A stretch of DNA of 64,000 nucleotides from Achromobacter spanius (lineage in GTDB: Bacteria > Pseudomonadota > Gammaproteobacteria > Burkholderiales > Burkholderiaceae_B): assembly GCF_002812705.1 (NCBI RefSeq), contig NZ_CP025030.1, positions 6,138,001-6,202,000 on the forward strand, in the 5' to 3' direction. Below are positions 1 to 9,111 of the stretch, piece by piece. Position 1 is the stretch's first letter; every line of letters starts with the position of its first letter. The position numbers were made by a program, and so were the translations under genes. The notes under the pieces are model-generated. The model had not been told where the DNA came from, ran no database searches, and saw only the letters and a program-made list of their open reading frames with translations.

Positions 1-476
1 GCATCCTGCGCCCGTTCGGCGCTGCCCACGCGCAGGATCTCGGCCGCCGCCACGCCTTCCGGGTACGGCAGGTTGCTCTGCACCACCATCACGTGGCGCA
101 GCGGAATGGTGAACATCACGCCCAACATGCCGCCCGCGGCGCAAATGCCCAGCGTCTGCCAGAACGGAAAGCCCTGCCAGTGGCCCATCATGACCAGCGC
201 CGGCAGGATGAAGATGATGGCCGACAGCGTGCCGGCCGCCGAGGCCTGCGTCTGCACCATATTGTTTTCGAGGATGTTGGCGTCCTTGAACAGGCGCAAC
301 ACCGACATCGAGATGACCGCCGCCGGAATGGCGGACGAAAACGTCAGGCCCACCTTCAGCCCCAGGAAGACGTTCGAGGCCGTGAAGATCACGGTAATCA
401 GGGCGCCCAGCAAAATGCCCCGGAACGTCAGTTCCGGTAGCGTGACGTTTGCCGGGACGCTGACGGGTTGAGTCAT
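1..476 (-). CDS. OPT/YSL-family oligopeptide transporter, N-terminal part (cut by window edge)
   Basis: The reading frame begins with ATG at 476 on the minus strand and runs off the left edge, so only about 158 N-terminal residues are visible. After a short polar N-terminus there are hydrophobic stretches (around LLGALITVIFTASNVFLGL) and the segment LKVGLTFSSAIPAAVISMSV. These match the start of OPT-family membrane transporters, which carry small peptides or metal chelates across the inner membrane. A later stretch, LPYPEGVAAAEILR, is also typical of bacterial OPT proteins. It is divergent from the dehydrogenase gene at 695. Substrate cannot be told. Confidence 0.8.
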   Translation of the reverse strand, partial: MTQPVSVPANVTLPELTFRGILLGALITVIFTASNVFLGLKVGLTFSSAIPAAVISMSVLRLFKDANILENNMVQTQASAAGTLSAIIFILPALVMMGHWQGFPFWQTLGICAAGGMLGVMFTIPLRHVMVVQSNLPYPEGVAAAEILRVGSAERAQD

Positions 477-694
477 TGAAGTCTCCCGTTGTGAATGCGA
501 ATAAACCGCGCATTCTAGCGCTTCGGCGTCCACCCAGTGGTCACCACGAGTAAGCGTCGCTTGGCCGCAGAAGCTGCCGGCAAGGGAAACATCGGCAAAA
601 GATTATGCTGAAATCCCCGGCGTCTCCCTGTGAATTTGATGACTCATGCCACCCACACAGGTCTAGCATTGAGCGATAACAGGAGACAACACCC
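477..694. other. Divergent intergenic region, no clear element
   Basis: This 218-bp gap separates two divergent genes and should hold both promoters. I see an AGGAG ribosome-binding site just before the ATG at 695, but no convincing promoter pair, palindrome or terminator. Confidence 0.5.
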
Positions 695-3382
695 ATGCGC
701 GACGCGAGCCACCCCGCCCCCGGCCCTCACACCGGGTCTGACGCCGACCCCACGGAAACCGCCGAATGGCGCGACGCCTTGCAGTCGCTGCTTGAGGCCG
801 ATGGCGCCGAGCGCGCGGGCTATGTGCTGGACAGCGTGCTGGGGCACGCCGCGTCCCTGGGGCTGCGCGCCAACAGCCAGACGCGCACCGCCTACCTGAA
901 CACGATTCCCGCCAGCCAGGAGCCGCCTTTTCCTGGCAACCTGGCCGTGGAAGAACGCATCGCCCGCATCAACCGCTGGAACGCCTTGGCCATGGTGGTG
1001 CGGGCCAACCAGGCGCACGGCGAGCTGGGCGGCCACATCGCCAGCTATGCCTCCGCCGCCGACCTGTTTGAAGTGGGCTTCAACCACTTCTTCCGCGCGC
1101 AATCGGCCGATGGCCCCGGCGACCTGGTCTACATGCAGCCGCACTCCGCGCCCGGCGTGTACGCCCGCGCCTTTCTTGAAGGCTTCCTGGGCGAAGATGA
1201 CCTGGCGCATTTCCGCCAGGAAATCACGGCTACCGGGCGCGGCCTGCGCGGGCTGTCGTCCTACCCCCATCCGTGGTTGATGCCTGATTTCTGGCAGTTC
1301 CCGACGGGGTCCATGGGCATCGGCCCCATCAACGCGATTTATCAGGCGCGCTTCATGCGCTATCTGGAGCACCGCTCGCTGGCACCCGCCAGCGACCGCA
1401 AGGTCTGGGGTATTTTTGGCGACGGCGAAATGGACGAGCCGGAATCCATCGCCGCCCTGACGCTTGCCGCGCGCGAGAAGCTCGACAACCTGGTGTTCGT
1501 CGTCAACTGCAACCTGCAACGGCTGGACGGCCCGGTGCGCGGCAACGGCCGCATCATCGACGAACTGGAAACGCTGTACGCGGGCGCCGGCTGGAACGTG
1601 ATCAAGCTGGTGTGGGGCAGCGACTGGGACGCCCTGCTTGCCCGCGACGCCAATGGCGCGCTGGCCCGCGCCTTCTCCAATACCGTCGACGGCCAATTCC
1701 AGACCTTCGCCGCCAACGATGGTGCGTTCAATCGCGCGCATTTTTTCAATCAGCACCCCGAGCTGGCCGCGCTGGTGGCGGACTGGACCGACGAAGCCAT
1801 CGACCGCCTGCACCGAGGCGGCCACGACATGGTGAAGATCCATGCCGCCTATCACCGTGCGGCCAAGCACAGCGGCCAGCCCACCGTGATCCTGGCGCAA
1901 ACGAAAAAGGGCTTTGGCATGGGCGCGGCAGGCCAGGGCAAGATGACGACGCACCAGCAGAAAAAGCTGGACGACGAAGCCTTGCTGGCCTTTCGCGACC
2001 GCTTCGCCCTGCCGATCTCGGACGCCGACTGCCTGGCGCTGAAGTTCTACCGCCCCGCCGAAGACAGCGCCGAGCTGCGCCACCTGCAGGCACGTCGCGC
2101 CGCACTCGGCGGCCACATTCCCCGCCGCCGCACCGAAGCCCCGCGCCTTACCCCGCCCCCCGCCGAACACTGGGCGCGCTTCGCGCTGACGGCCAGCGGC
2201 AAGGAAATGTCGTCGACCATGGCCATCGTGCGCATGCTTACCGCGCTGCTCAAGGACGGCACCGTGGGCCCGCGCATTGTGCCCATCGTGGCCGACGAGG
2301 CCCGCACCTTCGGCATGGCCAACCTGTTCCGCCAGATCGGTATCTATTCGGCGCAAGGCCAGTTGTATGAACCCGAGGACATCGGCTCGGTGCTGTACTA
2401 CCGGGAAGCGCGCGACGGCCAGATTCTGGAGGAAGGCATTACCGAAGCCGGCGCGATTTCATCGTGGACGGCGGCCGGCACCAGCTATTCGGTCAATGGC
2501 CTGCCGATGCTGCCGTTCTATATCTATTACTCGATGTTCGGCTTCCAACGCATCGGCGACCTGATCTGGGCCGCCGCCGACCAGCGCACCCGTGGCTTTT
2601 TGATCGGCGCCACCTCCGGGCGCACGACGTTGGGCGGCGAAGGGCTGCAACACCAGGACGGCTCCAGCCACATCATGGCCGCCGCCGTGCCGAACTGCCG
2701 CGCTTACGATCCGGCCTATGCCTACGAGGTTGCCGTCATCGTCGAACACGGCATGCGCCGCATGCTGGACGAGCAGCATGACGAATTCTTCTACCTGACC
2801 GTCACCAACGAAAACCTGGCGCAGCCCGACATGCCCGCCGACGACGGCGTCAGCGCAGGCATCCTGCGCGGCATGTACCGCCTGCGGCCTGCGCGCAAGC
2901 AGGCAGACGTCCGCTTGCTGGGCGCGGGCCCCATGCTGCGCGAGGCCGAAATCGCCGCCGAGCGGCTGCGCGAGCAATACGGCGTGGACGCCGAGGTCTG
3001 GAGCGTCACCAGCTTTTCCGAACTGGCCCGCGACGGCCGCGAAGCCGAACGCGCCCGCGTGCTGGGCCTGGACACCGCCAGCGACGCGGACTGGGTTCGC
3101 ACCTGCCTGGGCGACAGCGACGCCCCGGTCATCGCCGCCACCGACTACGTGCGCGCCGTGCCCGAACAGATCCGCGCCTGGGTCCCGGCCCCGTATCGCA
3201 CCTTGGGCACCGATGGCTTTGGCCGCAGCGACACCCGCGCGCAACTGCGCGACTTCTTCGAAGTCAGCGCCGACTGGATCACGCTCTACGCGCTGGACAG
3301 CCTGGGCCGACAAACAGACGCCGACAAGCTGCGCAACAAGCTGAACACCCGCACCCGCAAAACCCCACCGTGGAACTCGTAG
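695..3382 (+). CDS. Homodimeric pyruvate dehydrogenase E1-type 2-oxoacid dehydrogenase (AceE/MdeB family)
   Basis: This 895-residue protein has the full length of the homodimeric, thiamine-diphosphate-dependent E1 family that decarboxylates 2-oxoacids. The ThDP motif is visible as GDGEMDEPES near residue 242, followed about 28 residues later by NCNLQR. FNHFFRA, SPGVYARAFLEG and GLSSYPHP also match AceE. The start is ATG 695 with AGGAG upstream. No E2 (aceF) or E3 (lpd) gene lies beside it, unlike the main pyruvate dehydrogenase operon. It is therefore probably a second E1 paralogue of the kind annotated as MdeB. Whether it prefers pyruvate or 2-oxobutyrate/2-oxoglutarate cannot be read from sequence. 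Its TAG stop lies inside a dispersed palindromic repeat. Confidence 0.9.
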   Translation: MRDASHPAPGPHTGSDADPTETAEWRDALQSLLEADGAERAGYVLDSVLGHAASLGLRANSQTRTAYLNTIPASQEPPFPGNLAVEERIARINRWNALAMVVRANQAHGELGGHIASYASAADLFEVGFNHFFRAQSADGPGDLVYMQPHSAPGVYARAFLEGFLGEDDLAHFRQEITATGRGLRGLSSYPHPWLMPDFWQFPTGSMGIGPINAIYQARFMRYLEHRSLAPASDRKVWGIFGDGEMDEPESIAALTLAAREKLDNLVFVVNCNLQRLDGPVRGNGRIIDELETLYAGAGWNVIKLVWGSDWDALLARDANGALARAFSNTVDGQFQTFAANDGAFNRAHFFNQHPELAALVADWTDEAIDRLHRGGHDMVKIHAAYHRAAKHSGQPTVILAQTKKGFGMGAAGQGKMTTHQQKKLDDEALLAFRDRFALPISDADCLALKFYRPAEDSAELRHLQARRAALGGHIPRRRTEAPRLTPPPAEHWARFALTASGKEMSSTMAIVRMLTALLKDGTVGPRIVPIVADEARTFGMANLFRQIGIYSAQGQLYEPEDIGSVLYYREARDGQILEEGITEAGAISSWTAAGTSYSVNGLPMLPFYIYYSMFGFQRIGDLIWAAADQRTRGFLIGATSGRTTLGGEGLQHQDGSSHIMAAAVPNCRAYDPAYAYEVAVIVEHGMRRMLDEQHDEFFYLTVTNENLAQPDMPADDGVSAGILRGMYRLRPARKQADVRLLGAGPMLREAEIAAERLREQYGVDAEVWSVTSFSELARDGREAERARVLGLDTASDADWVRTCLGDSDAPVIAATDYVRAVPEQIRAWVPAPYRTLGTDGFGRSDTRAQLRDFFEVSADWITLYALDSLGRQTDADKLRNKLNTRTRKTPPWNS

Positions 3383-3616
3383 GATGGGTGGAGCGCGATA
3401 GACCGGTGAAAAAAACCCCACTATCAATCGCGCGAAACCCATCAAGCACCGGTGGAATTCTTGAACAGAGCAGCCACAGCTTTCTTGCCTATTGCGTCTG
3501 TCGCTCAGCCACAGCTTTCTTGCCTATTGCGTCTGTCGCTCAGCCGCTGCTTGATGGGTTTCGCGCGGTCCGCACCGTGTTCTTGTGCCGGCCATCGCGC
3601 GCTACACCCATCCTAC
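3379..3616. repeat. Nested palindromic element A (GTAGGATGGGTG ... CACCCATCCTAC)
   Basis: The outer ends GTAGGATGGGTG (3379-3390) and CACCCATCCTAC (3605-3616) are perfect inverted repeats. A second, inner pair is a perfect 20-bp inverted repeat at 3429-3448 and 3548-3567 (CGCGCGAAACCCATCAAGCA and its complement). The core carries a short tandem duplication. The TAG at 3380-3382 inside the left end is the stop codon of the upstream dehydrogenase. Related copies lie at 20176, 34268, 34540, 36032 and, as a half copy, 48201. Confidence 0.85.
3471..3540. repeat. 35-bp tandem duplication in core of element A
   Basis: Two identical 35-bp units occupy 3471-3505 and 3506-3540, each containing CTTTCTTGCCTATTGCGTCT. 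They lie between the inner arms of palindromic element A. Confidence 0.9.
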
Positions 3617-3905
3617 GATTCGATGGGCGCCGATCACCCGACCGATGGGAACCGATCGCCCATCCCCCGGGAGCCGATCATCTGACCGATGGAGAACCCG
3701 TCGCCACATAAACATAATCCGACCCGTTCTTGATCAAACGCGCCTGATCGCTGCACTGCAACAACCAAGCGTCCGCGCTTTCTGGTGAAATACGGGTGTT
3801 CCCTAAGCATTTCGCAAAGAAACCGGCGGGCCGCGAGCCCGCCGCTTGTCATTCGTTTTTCATCCCGTTTTCTTTCTCAGTTAGTGCCTCAGAGGCCCCG
3901 ATCCC
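3617..3905 (+). promoter_or_regulatory. maeB upstream region with imperfect direct repeats and a leader hairpin
   Basis: This stretch holds two imperfect direct repeats of about 29 bp (3625-3653 and 3669-3698, sharing the words GCCGATCA and GACCGATGG). A GC-rich hairpin follows, with arms GGCGGGC (3825-3831) and GCCCGCC (3837-3843), about 60 bp before the maeB start. The hairpin precedes a short T run (3855-3859), so it could be a weak terminator or attenuator. No clear promoter hexamers were found. Confidence 0.4.
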
Positions 3906-6203
3906 ATGGACGAAACTCTTACCAAAATGGCGTTGGATTACCACGCCTATCCCACTCCCGGCAAAATCTCGGTCGTCCCGACCAAGACCTTGGCCAACCA
4001 GGACGACCTGTCCTTGGCCTACTCCCCCGGCGTGGCGGCCGCTTGCATGGCCATCTTCGACCAGGGCGATGACGCCGCGTCCAAGTACACCTCGCGCGGC
4101 AACCTGGTGGGCGTGATCACCAACGGCACCGCCGTCCTGGGCCTGGGCAACATCGGGCCGCTGGCCGCCAAGCCGGTCATGGAAGGCAAGGGCTGCCTGT
4201 TCAAGAAGTTTGCCGGCATCGACGTGTTCGACATCGAACTGGCCGAGAACGACCCCGACAAGCTGGTCGACATCATCGCGGCGCTGGAGCCCACGCTGGG
4301 CGGCGTCAACCTGGAAGACATCAAGGCGCCCGAGTGCTTCTACATTGAAAAGAAGCTGCGCGAGCGCATGAAGATCCCCGTCTTCCATGACGACCAGCAC
4401 GGCACCGCCATCATTTCGTCGGCCGCCATCCTGAATGGCCTGAAGGTCGTGAACAAGGACATCGGCTCGGTCAAGCTGGCTTGCTCGGGCGCCGGCGCTG
4501 CCGCCATCGCCTGCCTGGACCTGCTGGTTCACCTGGGCGTCAAACGCGAGAACATCTTCGTGGTGGACTCGCGCGGCGTCATCTGGGATGGCCGCGATGA
4601 AAACATGGAAGCCAACAAGAAGCGCTACGCGCAAAAGACCGACGCGCGCACGCTGGCCGATGTCGTCAACGGCGCCGACGTGTTCCTGGGCTGCTCGACC
4701 TCTGGCGTGCTGACGGGCGACATGGTCAAGACCATGGCCGACCGCCCGCTGATCCTGGCGCTGGCCAACCCCGAACCGGAAATCCGCCCCGAAGTGGCCA
4801 AGGCCGCCCGCCCGGATTGCATCATTGCCACCGGCCGTTCGGACTACCCGAACCAGGTCAACAACGTGCTGTGCTTCCCCTTCATCTTCCGCGGCGCCAT
4901 GGATGCCGGCGCCTCGCGCATCACGGAAGAAATGAAGCTGGCTTGCGTGAAAGCCATCGCCGAACTGGCGCAAGCCGAGCAGAACGATGAAGTGGCCCGC
5001 GCCTACGCCGGCCAGGAACTGTCGTTCGGCCCCGACTACATCATCCCCAAGCCCTTCGACCCGCGCCTGATCTTCCAGATTGCGCCGGCCGTGGCCCAAG
5101 CCGCTGCTGATTCCGGCGTGGCTGCCCGCCCCATCGAAGACATCGAAGCCTATCGCCAGAAGCTGATGGGCTTTGTGTACCACTCGGGCCAACTGATGCG
5201 TCCGCTGTTCGCCCAGGCCAAGAAGGCGCCCAAGCGCGTCATCTATGCCGACGGCGAAGACGAGCGCGTGCTGCGCGCCGTGCAGACCGTGGTTGACGAA
5301 AAGCTGGCCCGCCCGATTCTGATCGGCCGTCCGTCGGTTATCGAAATGCGCATCACCAAGGCCGGCCTGCGCCTGGTGGCCGGCGAGCATTTCGAAATCG
5401 TGGATCCGGAAGACGACGAGCGCTTCAACGAAACCTGGACCGCGTACTACCAGTTGAAGGGCCGCGAAGGCGTGACGCCGGCCATCGCCAAGGCGATGAT
5501 CCGCAAGCACAACACGCTGATCGGCGCGATGCTGCTGCGTCGCGGCGACGCCGACGCGCTGCTGTGCGGCGTGGCCAGCAAGTACGACAACCAGCTCAAG
5601 TATGTCGACGAAATCATCGGCAAGAAGGAAGGCCAGACCTACGCCGCCCTGAACGTGCTGATGCTGCCTGACCAGACGCTGTTCGTCACCGACACCCACG
5701 TCAACGAAAATCCGACGTCGGAAGAAGTGGCCAACATCACCATCCAGGCCGCCGATGAAATGCTGCGCTTTGGCGTGGTGCCCAAGATTGCCCTGCTGTC
5801 GCATTCGAACTTCGGCAGCCGCGTCACGGAATCGTCGAAGAAAATGGCCGCCGCCAGCAAGCTGGTGCAGGAACGCGCGCCCGACCTGGAAGTGGACGGC
5901 GAAATGCACGCCGACGCCGCCTTGTCGGAAAAGATCCGTGTGCTGGCCTACCCGGACAGCACGCTCAAGGGTCGCGCCAACCTGCTGGTCATGCCGAACC
6001 TGGACACCGGCAACATCACGTACAACATGCTGAAGATGACGGGCAGCAATGGCGTCGCGATGGGTCCCATCCTGCTGGGCGCCGCGCGCCCCGTGCACAT
6101 CCTGACGACCAGCGCCACCGTGCGCCGCATCATCAACATGACGGCCCTGGCCGTGGTGGATGCACAGCAGGAAGCCGCCGACGCCGCCAAGAAGCGCCGT
6201 TGA
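3906..6203 (+). CDS. maeB: NADP-dependent malic enzyme with C-terminal phosphotransacetylase-like domain
   Basis: This 765-residue protein converts malate to pyruvate and CO2 with reduction of NADP, in the cytoplasm. The first roughly 430 residues are the malic enzyme part ([16 protein letters not shown] near the start, then SPGVAAAC and FHDDQHGTA). A Rossmann region around [17 protein letters not shown] binds the cofactor. The last roughly 330 residues (from [16 protein letters not shown]) form the phosphotransacetylase-like regulatory domain found in the large MaeB type. Length agrees with this family. The start is ATG 3906; translation begins [11 protein letters not shown] strong terminator follows. 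Confidence 0.95.
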   Translation: MDETLTKMALDYHAYPTPGKISVVPTKTLANQDDLSLAYSPGVAAACMAIFDQGDDAASKYTSRGNLVGVITNGTAVLGLGNIGPLAAKPVMEGKGCLFKKFAGIDVFDIELAENDPDKLVDIIAALEPTLGGVNLEDIKAPECFYIEKKLRERMKIPVFHDDQHGTAIISSAAILNGLKVVNKDIGSVKLACSGAGAAAIACLDLLVHLGVKRENIFVVDSRGVIWDGRDENMEANKKRYAQKTDARTLADVVNGADVFLGCSTSGVLTGDMVKTMADRPLILALANPEPEIRPEVAKAARPDCIIATGRSDYPNQVNNVLCFPFIFRGAMDAGASRITEEMKLACVKAIAELAQAEQNDEVARAYAGQELSFGPDYIIPKPFDPRLIFQIAPAVAQAAADSGVAARPIEDIEAYRQKLMGFVYHSGQLMRPLFAQAKKAPKRVIYADGEDERVLRAVQTVVDEKLARPILIGRPSVIEMRITKAGLRLVAGEHFEIVDPEDDERFNETWTAYYQLKGREGVTPAIAKAMIRKHNTLIGAMLLRRGDADALLCGVASKYDNQLKYVDEIIGKKEGQTYAALNVLMLPDQTLFVTDTHVNENPTSEEVANITIQAADEMLRFGVVPKIALLSHSNFGSRVTESSKKMAAASKLVQERAPDLEVDGEMHADAALSEKIRVLAYPDSTLKGRANLLVMPNLDTGNITYNMLKMTGSNGVAMGPILLGAARPVHILTTSATVRRIINMTALAVVDAQQEAADAAKKRR

Positions 6204-6224
6204 TCACGCGCTTGTCTTGACGCC

Positions 6225-6252
6225 AAAGGCGCCCTTCGGGGCGCCTTTTTTC
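6225..6252 (+). terminator. Rho-independent terminator of maeB
   Basis: Arms AAGGCGCCC and GGGCGCCTT close around a TTCG tetraloop and are followed by a run of T residues, 22 bp after the maeB stop codon. Confidence 0.9.
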
Positions 6253-6357
6253 ATGGCGCATTTTCTTGCCGCCGAAGCCGTATTTTCCTGTCGATTGATC
6301 GACGCCGCTCCACAGGCCGGTGGTAAAACCATGCTTGACCTTTTTCCTGGAGACGAC

Positions 6358-6810
6358 ATGTTGGCCGATGCCCTATACGCCTGGTTCCACTACCTGGCGA
6401 TCTTTGTAATGGTGGTGGTGCTGACCGCCGAAGCCGTGCTGCTGCGCCCCGACCTGAGCGCCAGTGGCGTGAAGCGCCTGGTGATCTACGACCGCCTGTA
6501 TGGCGTCAGCGCCGTGCTGGTGCTGATCACCGGGCTATTGCGACTGACCCAGGGCGCGAAGGGCGCGGCCTTCTATATGAGCAGCCCGTGGTTTCACGCC
6601 AAGATCACGCTGTTCGTCATCATCGCGCTCTGTTCGATCCCGCCCACGCTGGCCGTCTTCCGCTGGGCAAAGCAGGCGCGTCAGCAAGCCGGTTTCGTAC
6701 CCACGTTGCCCGAGATCAAGCGCGTGCGCCGCTGGGTGATGATCGAAGCGCACCTGTTCATTTTCCTGCCGCTCTTCGCAGTACTGATGGCACGCCACAT
6801 CAGCGTGTAG
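6358..6810 (+). CDS. DUF2214 family integral membrane protein
   Basis: This protein of 150 residues has about four hydrophobic segments: WFHYLAIFVMVVVLTAEAVL, a segment around SAVLVLITGLLRL, one around ITLFVIIALCSIPPTLAVF, and a C-terminal LFIFLPLFAVLMA. It resembles the DUF2214 family, whose function is unknown. I chose ATG 6358 because GGAGA precedes it and the first membrane helix starts directly after; the frame is open further upstream but passes through the maeB terminator. It is convergent with the LysR gene. Confidence 0.75.
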   Translation: MLADALYAWFHYLAIFVMVVVLTAEAVLLRPDLSASGVKRLVIYDRLYGVSAVLVLITGLLRLTQGAKGAAFYMSSPWFHAKITLFVIIALCSIPPTLAVFRWAKQARQQAGFVPTLPEIKRVRRWVMIEAHLFIFLPLFAVLMARHISV

Positions 6811-6816
6811 CGCCAG

Positions 6817-6835
6817 CGCACCGTTCAACGGTGCT
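6817..6835. terminator. Small hairpin between convergent genes
   Basis: Arms GCACCG (6818-6823) and CGGTGC (6829-6834) flank a 5-nt loop between the converging DUF2214 and LysR genes. There is no T run, so a role as terminator is only suggested by position. Confidence 0.35.
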
Positions 6836-7751
6836 AGCCACCGTTCAGCACGGGCGCCTGCCAGCCTTGCGCCAGGCATTCAATCAGATAGTCGACGAAT
6901 GCCCTGGCCCTGGCCGGCAGCAAGCGCGTTTCGGTCACGACATGCACGGGAAACGGTCCCACCGTCCAGTCGGGCAACACGCGGCGCAAAGCGCCTGATT
7001 GCACAAGCTCGGTCTGGTCTCCGCCCAGCGCGGCGATACCCGCGCCCAACATCGCCAAGCGCCGCGCCATGCCGGCTTCATTGACCGAAAACCGGCTACC
7101 GGGCACAACGCTGATCTGCTCGCTCCCGCGAGCCAGCGGCCAACGGGTGGGTGCGCCATTGGCCTGGGCGCGAAACCCGATGCATTCGTGCGCCGACAAT
7201 TCCCCGGGATGCTCGGGCGCCCCATGCGCCGCCAGATAGGCCTCGGACGCGTATAGATGAACGTTCAGGGCGCCCAGGCAACGCGCGATGCGCGACGAAT
7301 CCGGCAGTTCACCAATCTTGATCGTCAGGTCGCACGGGTCGGCCACGCGATCCACATGTTCCAGGCTCGCCAGGTTCACGTGGAAAGCCACATCCGGATA
7401 CCGACGCGAGAACCTCAGGAATATATCGGCCATGACATCGGTGGCAAAGGCGGCCGGCATGTTCACGCGCAGCAGCCCGGACGGTGTCGCGGTCAAGGCT
7501 TGCAGTTCTTCATGCGCCACCTCGGCCTCTTGCACGATGCGCAGGCAGCGCTCCAGATACAGTTCGCCCGCGCCAGTCAGTTCAACCTTGCGGGTGCTGC
7601 GGTTCAGCAGGCTCAGGCCTACCGAACGCTCCAATTGCGCTACGCGGCGCGACAGCGTTGATTTCGGCAGCCCCAGCACGGCCGCCGCGCGGCTGAAGCT
7701 GCGGGCCTTGGCTACCTCTGCAAACAGCTCCATGCTGTGCAGGCTTCTCAC
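6834..7751 (-). CDS. LysR family transcriptional regulator
   Basis: The N-terminus carries the LysR winged helix-turn-helix (MELFAEVAKARSFSRAAAVL then PKSTLSRRVAQLE), followed by the usual inducer-binding domain of about 200 residues. These proteins bind DNA as tetramers and respond to small molecules. Start choice is open: GTG 7751 gives the usual short lead into the helix; GTG 7772, GTG 7814 and ATG 7733 are alternatives and none has a strong ribosome-binding site. It lies downstream of the unknown membrane protein gene on the same strand, so its target is unclear. Confidence 0.85.
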   Translation of the reverse strand: MRSLHSMELFAEVAKARSFSRAAAVLGLPKSTLSRRVAQLERSVGLSLLNRSTRKVELTGAGELYLERCLRIVQEAEVAHEELQALTATPSGLLRVNMPAAFATDVMADIFLRFSRRYPDVAFHVNLASLEHVDRVADPCDLTIKIGELPDSSRIARCLGALNVHLYASEAYLAAHGAPEHPGELSAHECIGFRAQANGAPTRWPLARGSEQISVVPGSRFSVNEAGMARRLAMLGAGIAALGGDQTELVQSGALRRVLPDWTVGPFPVHVVTETRLLPARARAFVDYLIECLAQGWQAPVLNGG

Positions 7752-7888
7752 GACACTCTCATCCGGCGTCACTCCGTTAACGGCTTGACCGGCGCAACAC
7801 CGCCGCCGGCACACCGCATTGTCGGAACAGACTTTTAAGAATTTCTTAACGCGCGCCGCAAGCGCGAACGCGCAAATGCATCATGCCG

Positions 7889-9010
7889 CTATGGACAGCG
7901 CGCCCGCGCGGGCGGCTTGGGCTCCTCGTCGCCGACAGTGAAGGTCGCAAATTTAAAGACGCCGACTTCCTCGTTCTTCACAATGCCGGCCAGCGTGCCA
8001 TCGAACGCCTGCATGACCGACATGCCCTCGGGCACGTCGGCATGGCCGTCATTCCTGGCCACCTGCCCGGCCGCCGGGCTGAACACCAGCACGCCGGGAA
8101 AGGCTTCGCGTTGCCCATCGATCACGCGCCGGATGGTCTTGACCTGCGTGCCCTCGGCATAGTCAAAGCCGCCCCGCCGCGCGCGGCAGGCAAGCTCGGC
8201 GTCGCTGACTCGCAGCAAGCGCCGTTCGGCATCCAGGTATAGCCGGGGCTCGCTCAACATCAGCCCAAACACCTGCACCGCCACGGGATCCTTGACGTCG
8301 ATGCGCCAGCGGTCCGGGTCGGTCGAGCCGTCCACATAGACCGTGCCGTTCGAGCCGTACAGCACCGAGCCCGCATGGATCGCAACGCCGTCGATCTCGT
8401 TGCCGCTACCCAGCCGACACTGGCTCAAGGCCTTCATCGCCCCGTCGGGCTCGGTATCGAATTCGATGTCATGCGTGCTGTCGCAGCGCCATCCCAGCAC
8501 CGCCTGGTCGCCCTGGCCGGTCAGGATGACGCTACGCGGATACCGGCGAATTAGCGCGTACGTGTCCTTTTCGTATTCAGTGTCCAGATAGCGGCGTACC
8601 CGCATGGCCTGCACGCCGAAGACGGAAGTGGGCGCCGGAAATTCGGCCTCGACGTACGTTTCCAACTGCCCTTCGTCTTGCAGTTTCAGCCGCGTGCCGG
8701 CGGGCATGGCCACGCCGCCCACGGTGCTTGCTTGTTCCAGCGTCACGTTGCGCGCCGCCTCGGCCCGCTCGCTCTCGCGCTCAACCTGCCAGACAATGGT
8801 GTGCACCCACGCGAAGAAGGCAAAGGGCACCGCCAACACCACGAACAGCGCGGCCGACGTCTTCCAGTACTTGCGGACCGTGCGGCGATGGCCGGCGCTG
8901 ACGGCCAGCATCAGGCCCCAAGCAGCCAGCACGACGCCGGCAAGCAAGCCCAGCGAAAGCAACAGGTAGAAATTGGCTGATGGCAATGAAACGGGAATCA
9001 TGGGCAGCAT
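7889..9010 (-). CDS. Unrecognised membrane-anchored protein
   Basis: I do not recognise this 373-residue protein. It begins with two hydrophobic segments (around FYLLLSLGLLAGVVLAAWGL and AALFVVLAVPFAFFAWVHTI). A soluble part of roughly 290 residues follows, probably periplasmic or cytoplasmic depending on helix orientation. A coiled-coil-like stretch VERESERAEAARNVTLEQA follows the second helix. No enzyme motif is apparent. The C-terminus ends in a Lys/Pro/Arg-rich tail. It lies between the gltA terminator and the LysR gene. Confidence 0.6.
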   Translation of the reverse strand: MLPMIPVSLPSANFYLLLSLGLLAGVVLAAWGLMLAVSAGHRRTVRKYWKTSAALFVVLAVPFAFFAWVHTIVWQVERESERAEAARNVTLEQASTVGGVAMPAGTRLKLQDEGQLETYVEAEFPAPTSVFGVQAMRVRRYLDTEYEKDTYALIRRYPRSVILTGQGDQAVLGWRCDSTHDIEFDTEPDGAMKALSQCRLGSGNEIDGVAIHAGSVLYGSNGTVYVDGSTDPDRWRIDVKDPVAVQVFGLMLSEPRLYLDAERRLLRVSDAELACRARRGGFDYAEGTQVKTIRRVIDGQREAFPGVLVFSPAAGQVARNDGHADVPEGMSVMQAFDGTLAGIVKNEEVGVFKFATFTVGDEEPKPPARARCP

Positions 9011-9054
9011 GATATCCGCATTGCCGCCGACTCATAGCTGCCCTTGCGCAGGCA

Positions 9055-9080
9055 ACAAAAAACCGCCCGAAGGCGGTTTC
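9055..9080 (-). terminator. Rho-independent terminator of the sdh-gltA operon
   Basis: Read on the minus strand, arms AAACCGCC and GGCGGTTT close around a 4-nt loop and are followed by a T run, about 30 bp after the gltA stop codon. Confidence 0.9.
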
Positions 9081-9111
9081 TTGTCATTCACTTGCCGAAA
9101 GGAAAAGCGGA

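Noticed and set aside
3825..3859. Leader hairpin of maeB as a riboswitch
   Set aside because: A single 7-bp stem with a short T run is all that is visible; no conserved riboswitch core or alternative pairing could be found by eye.
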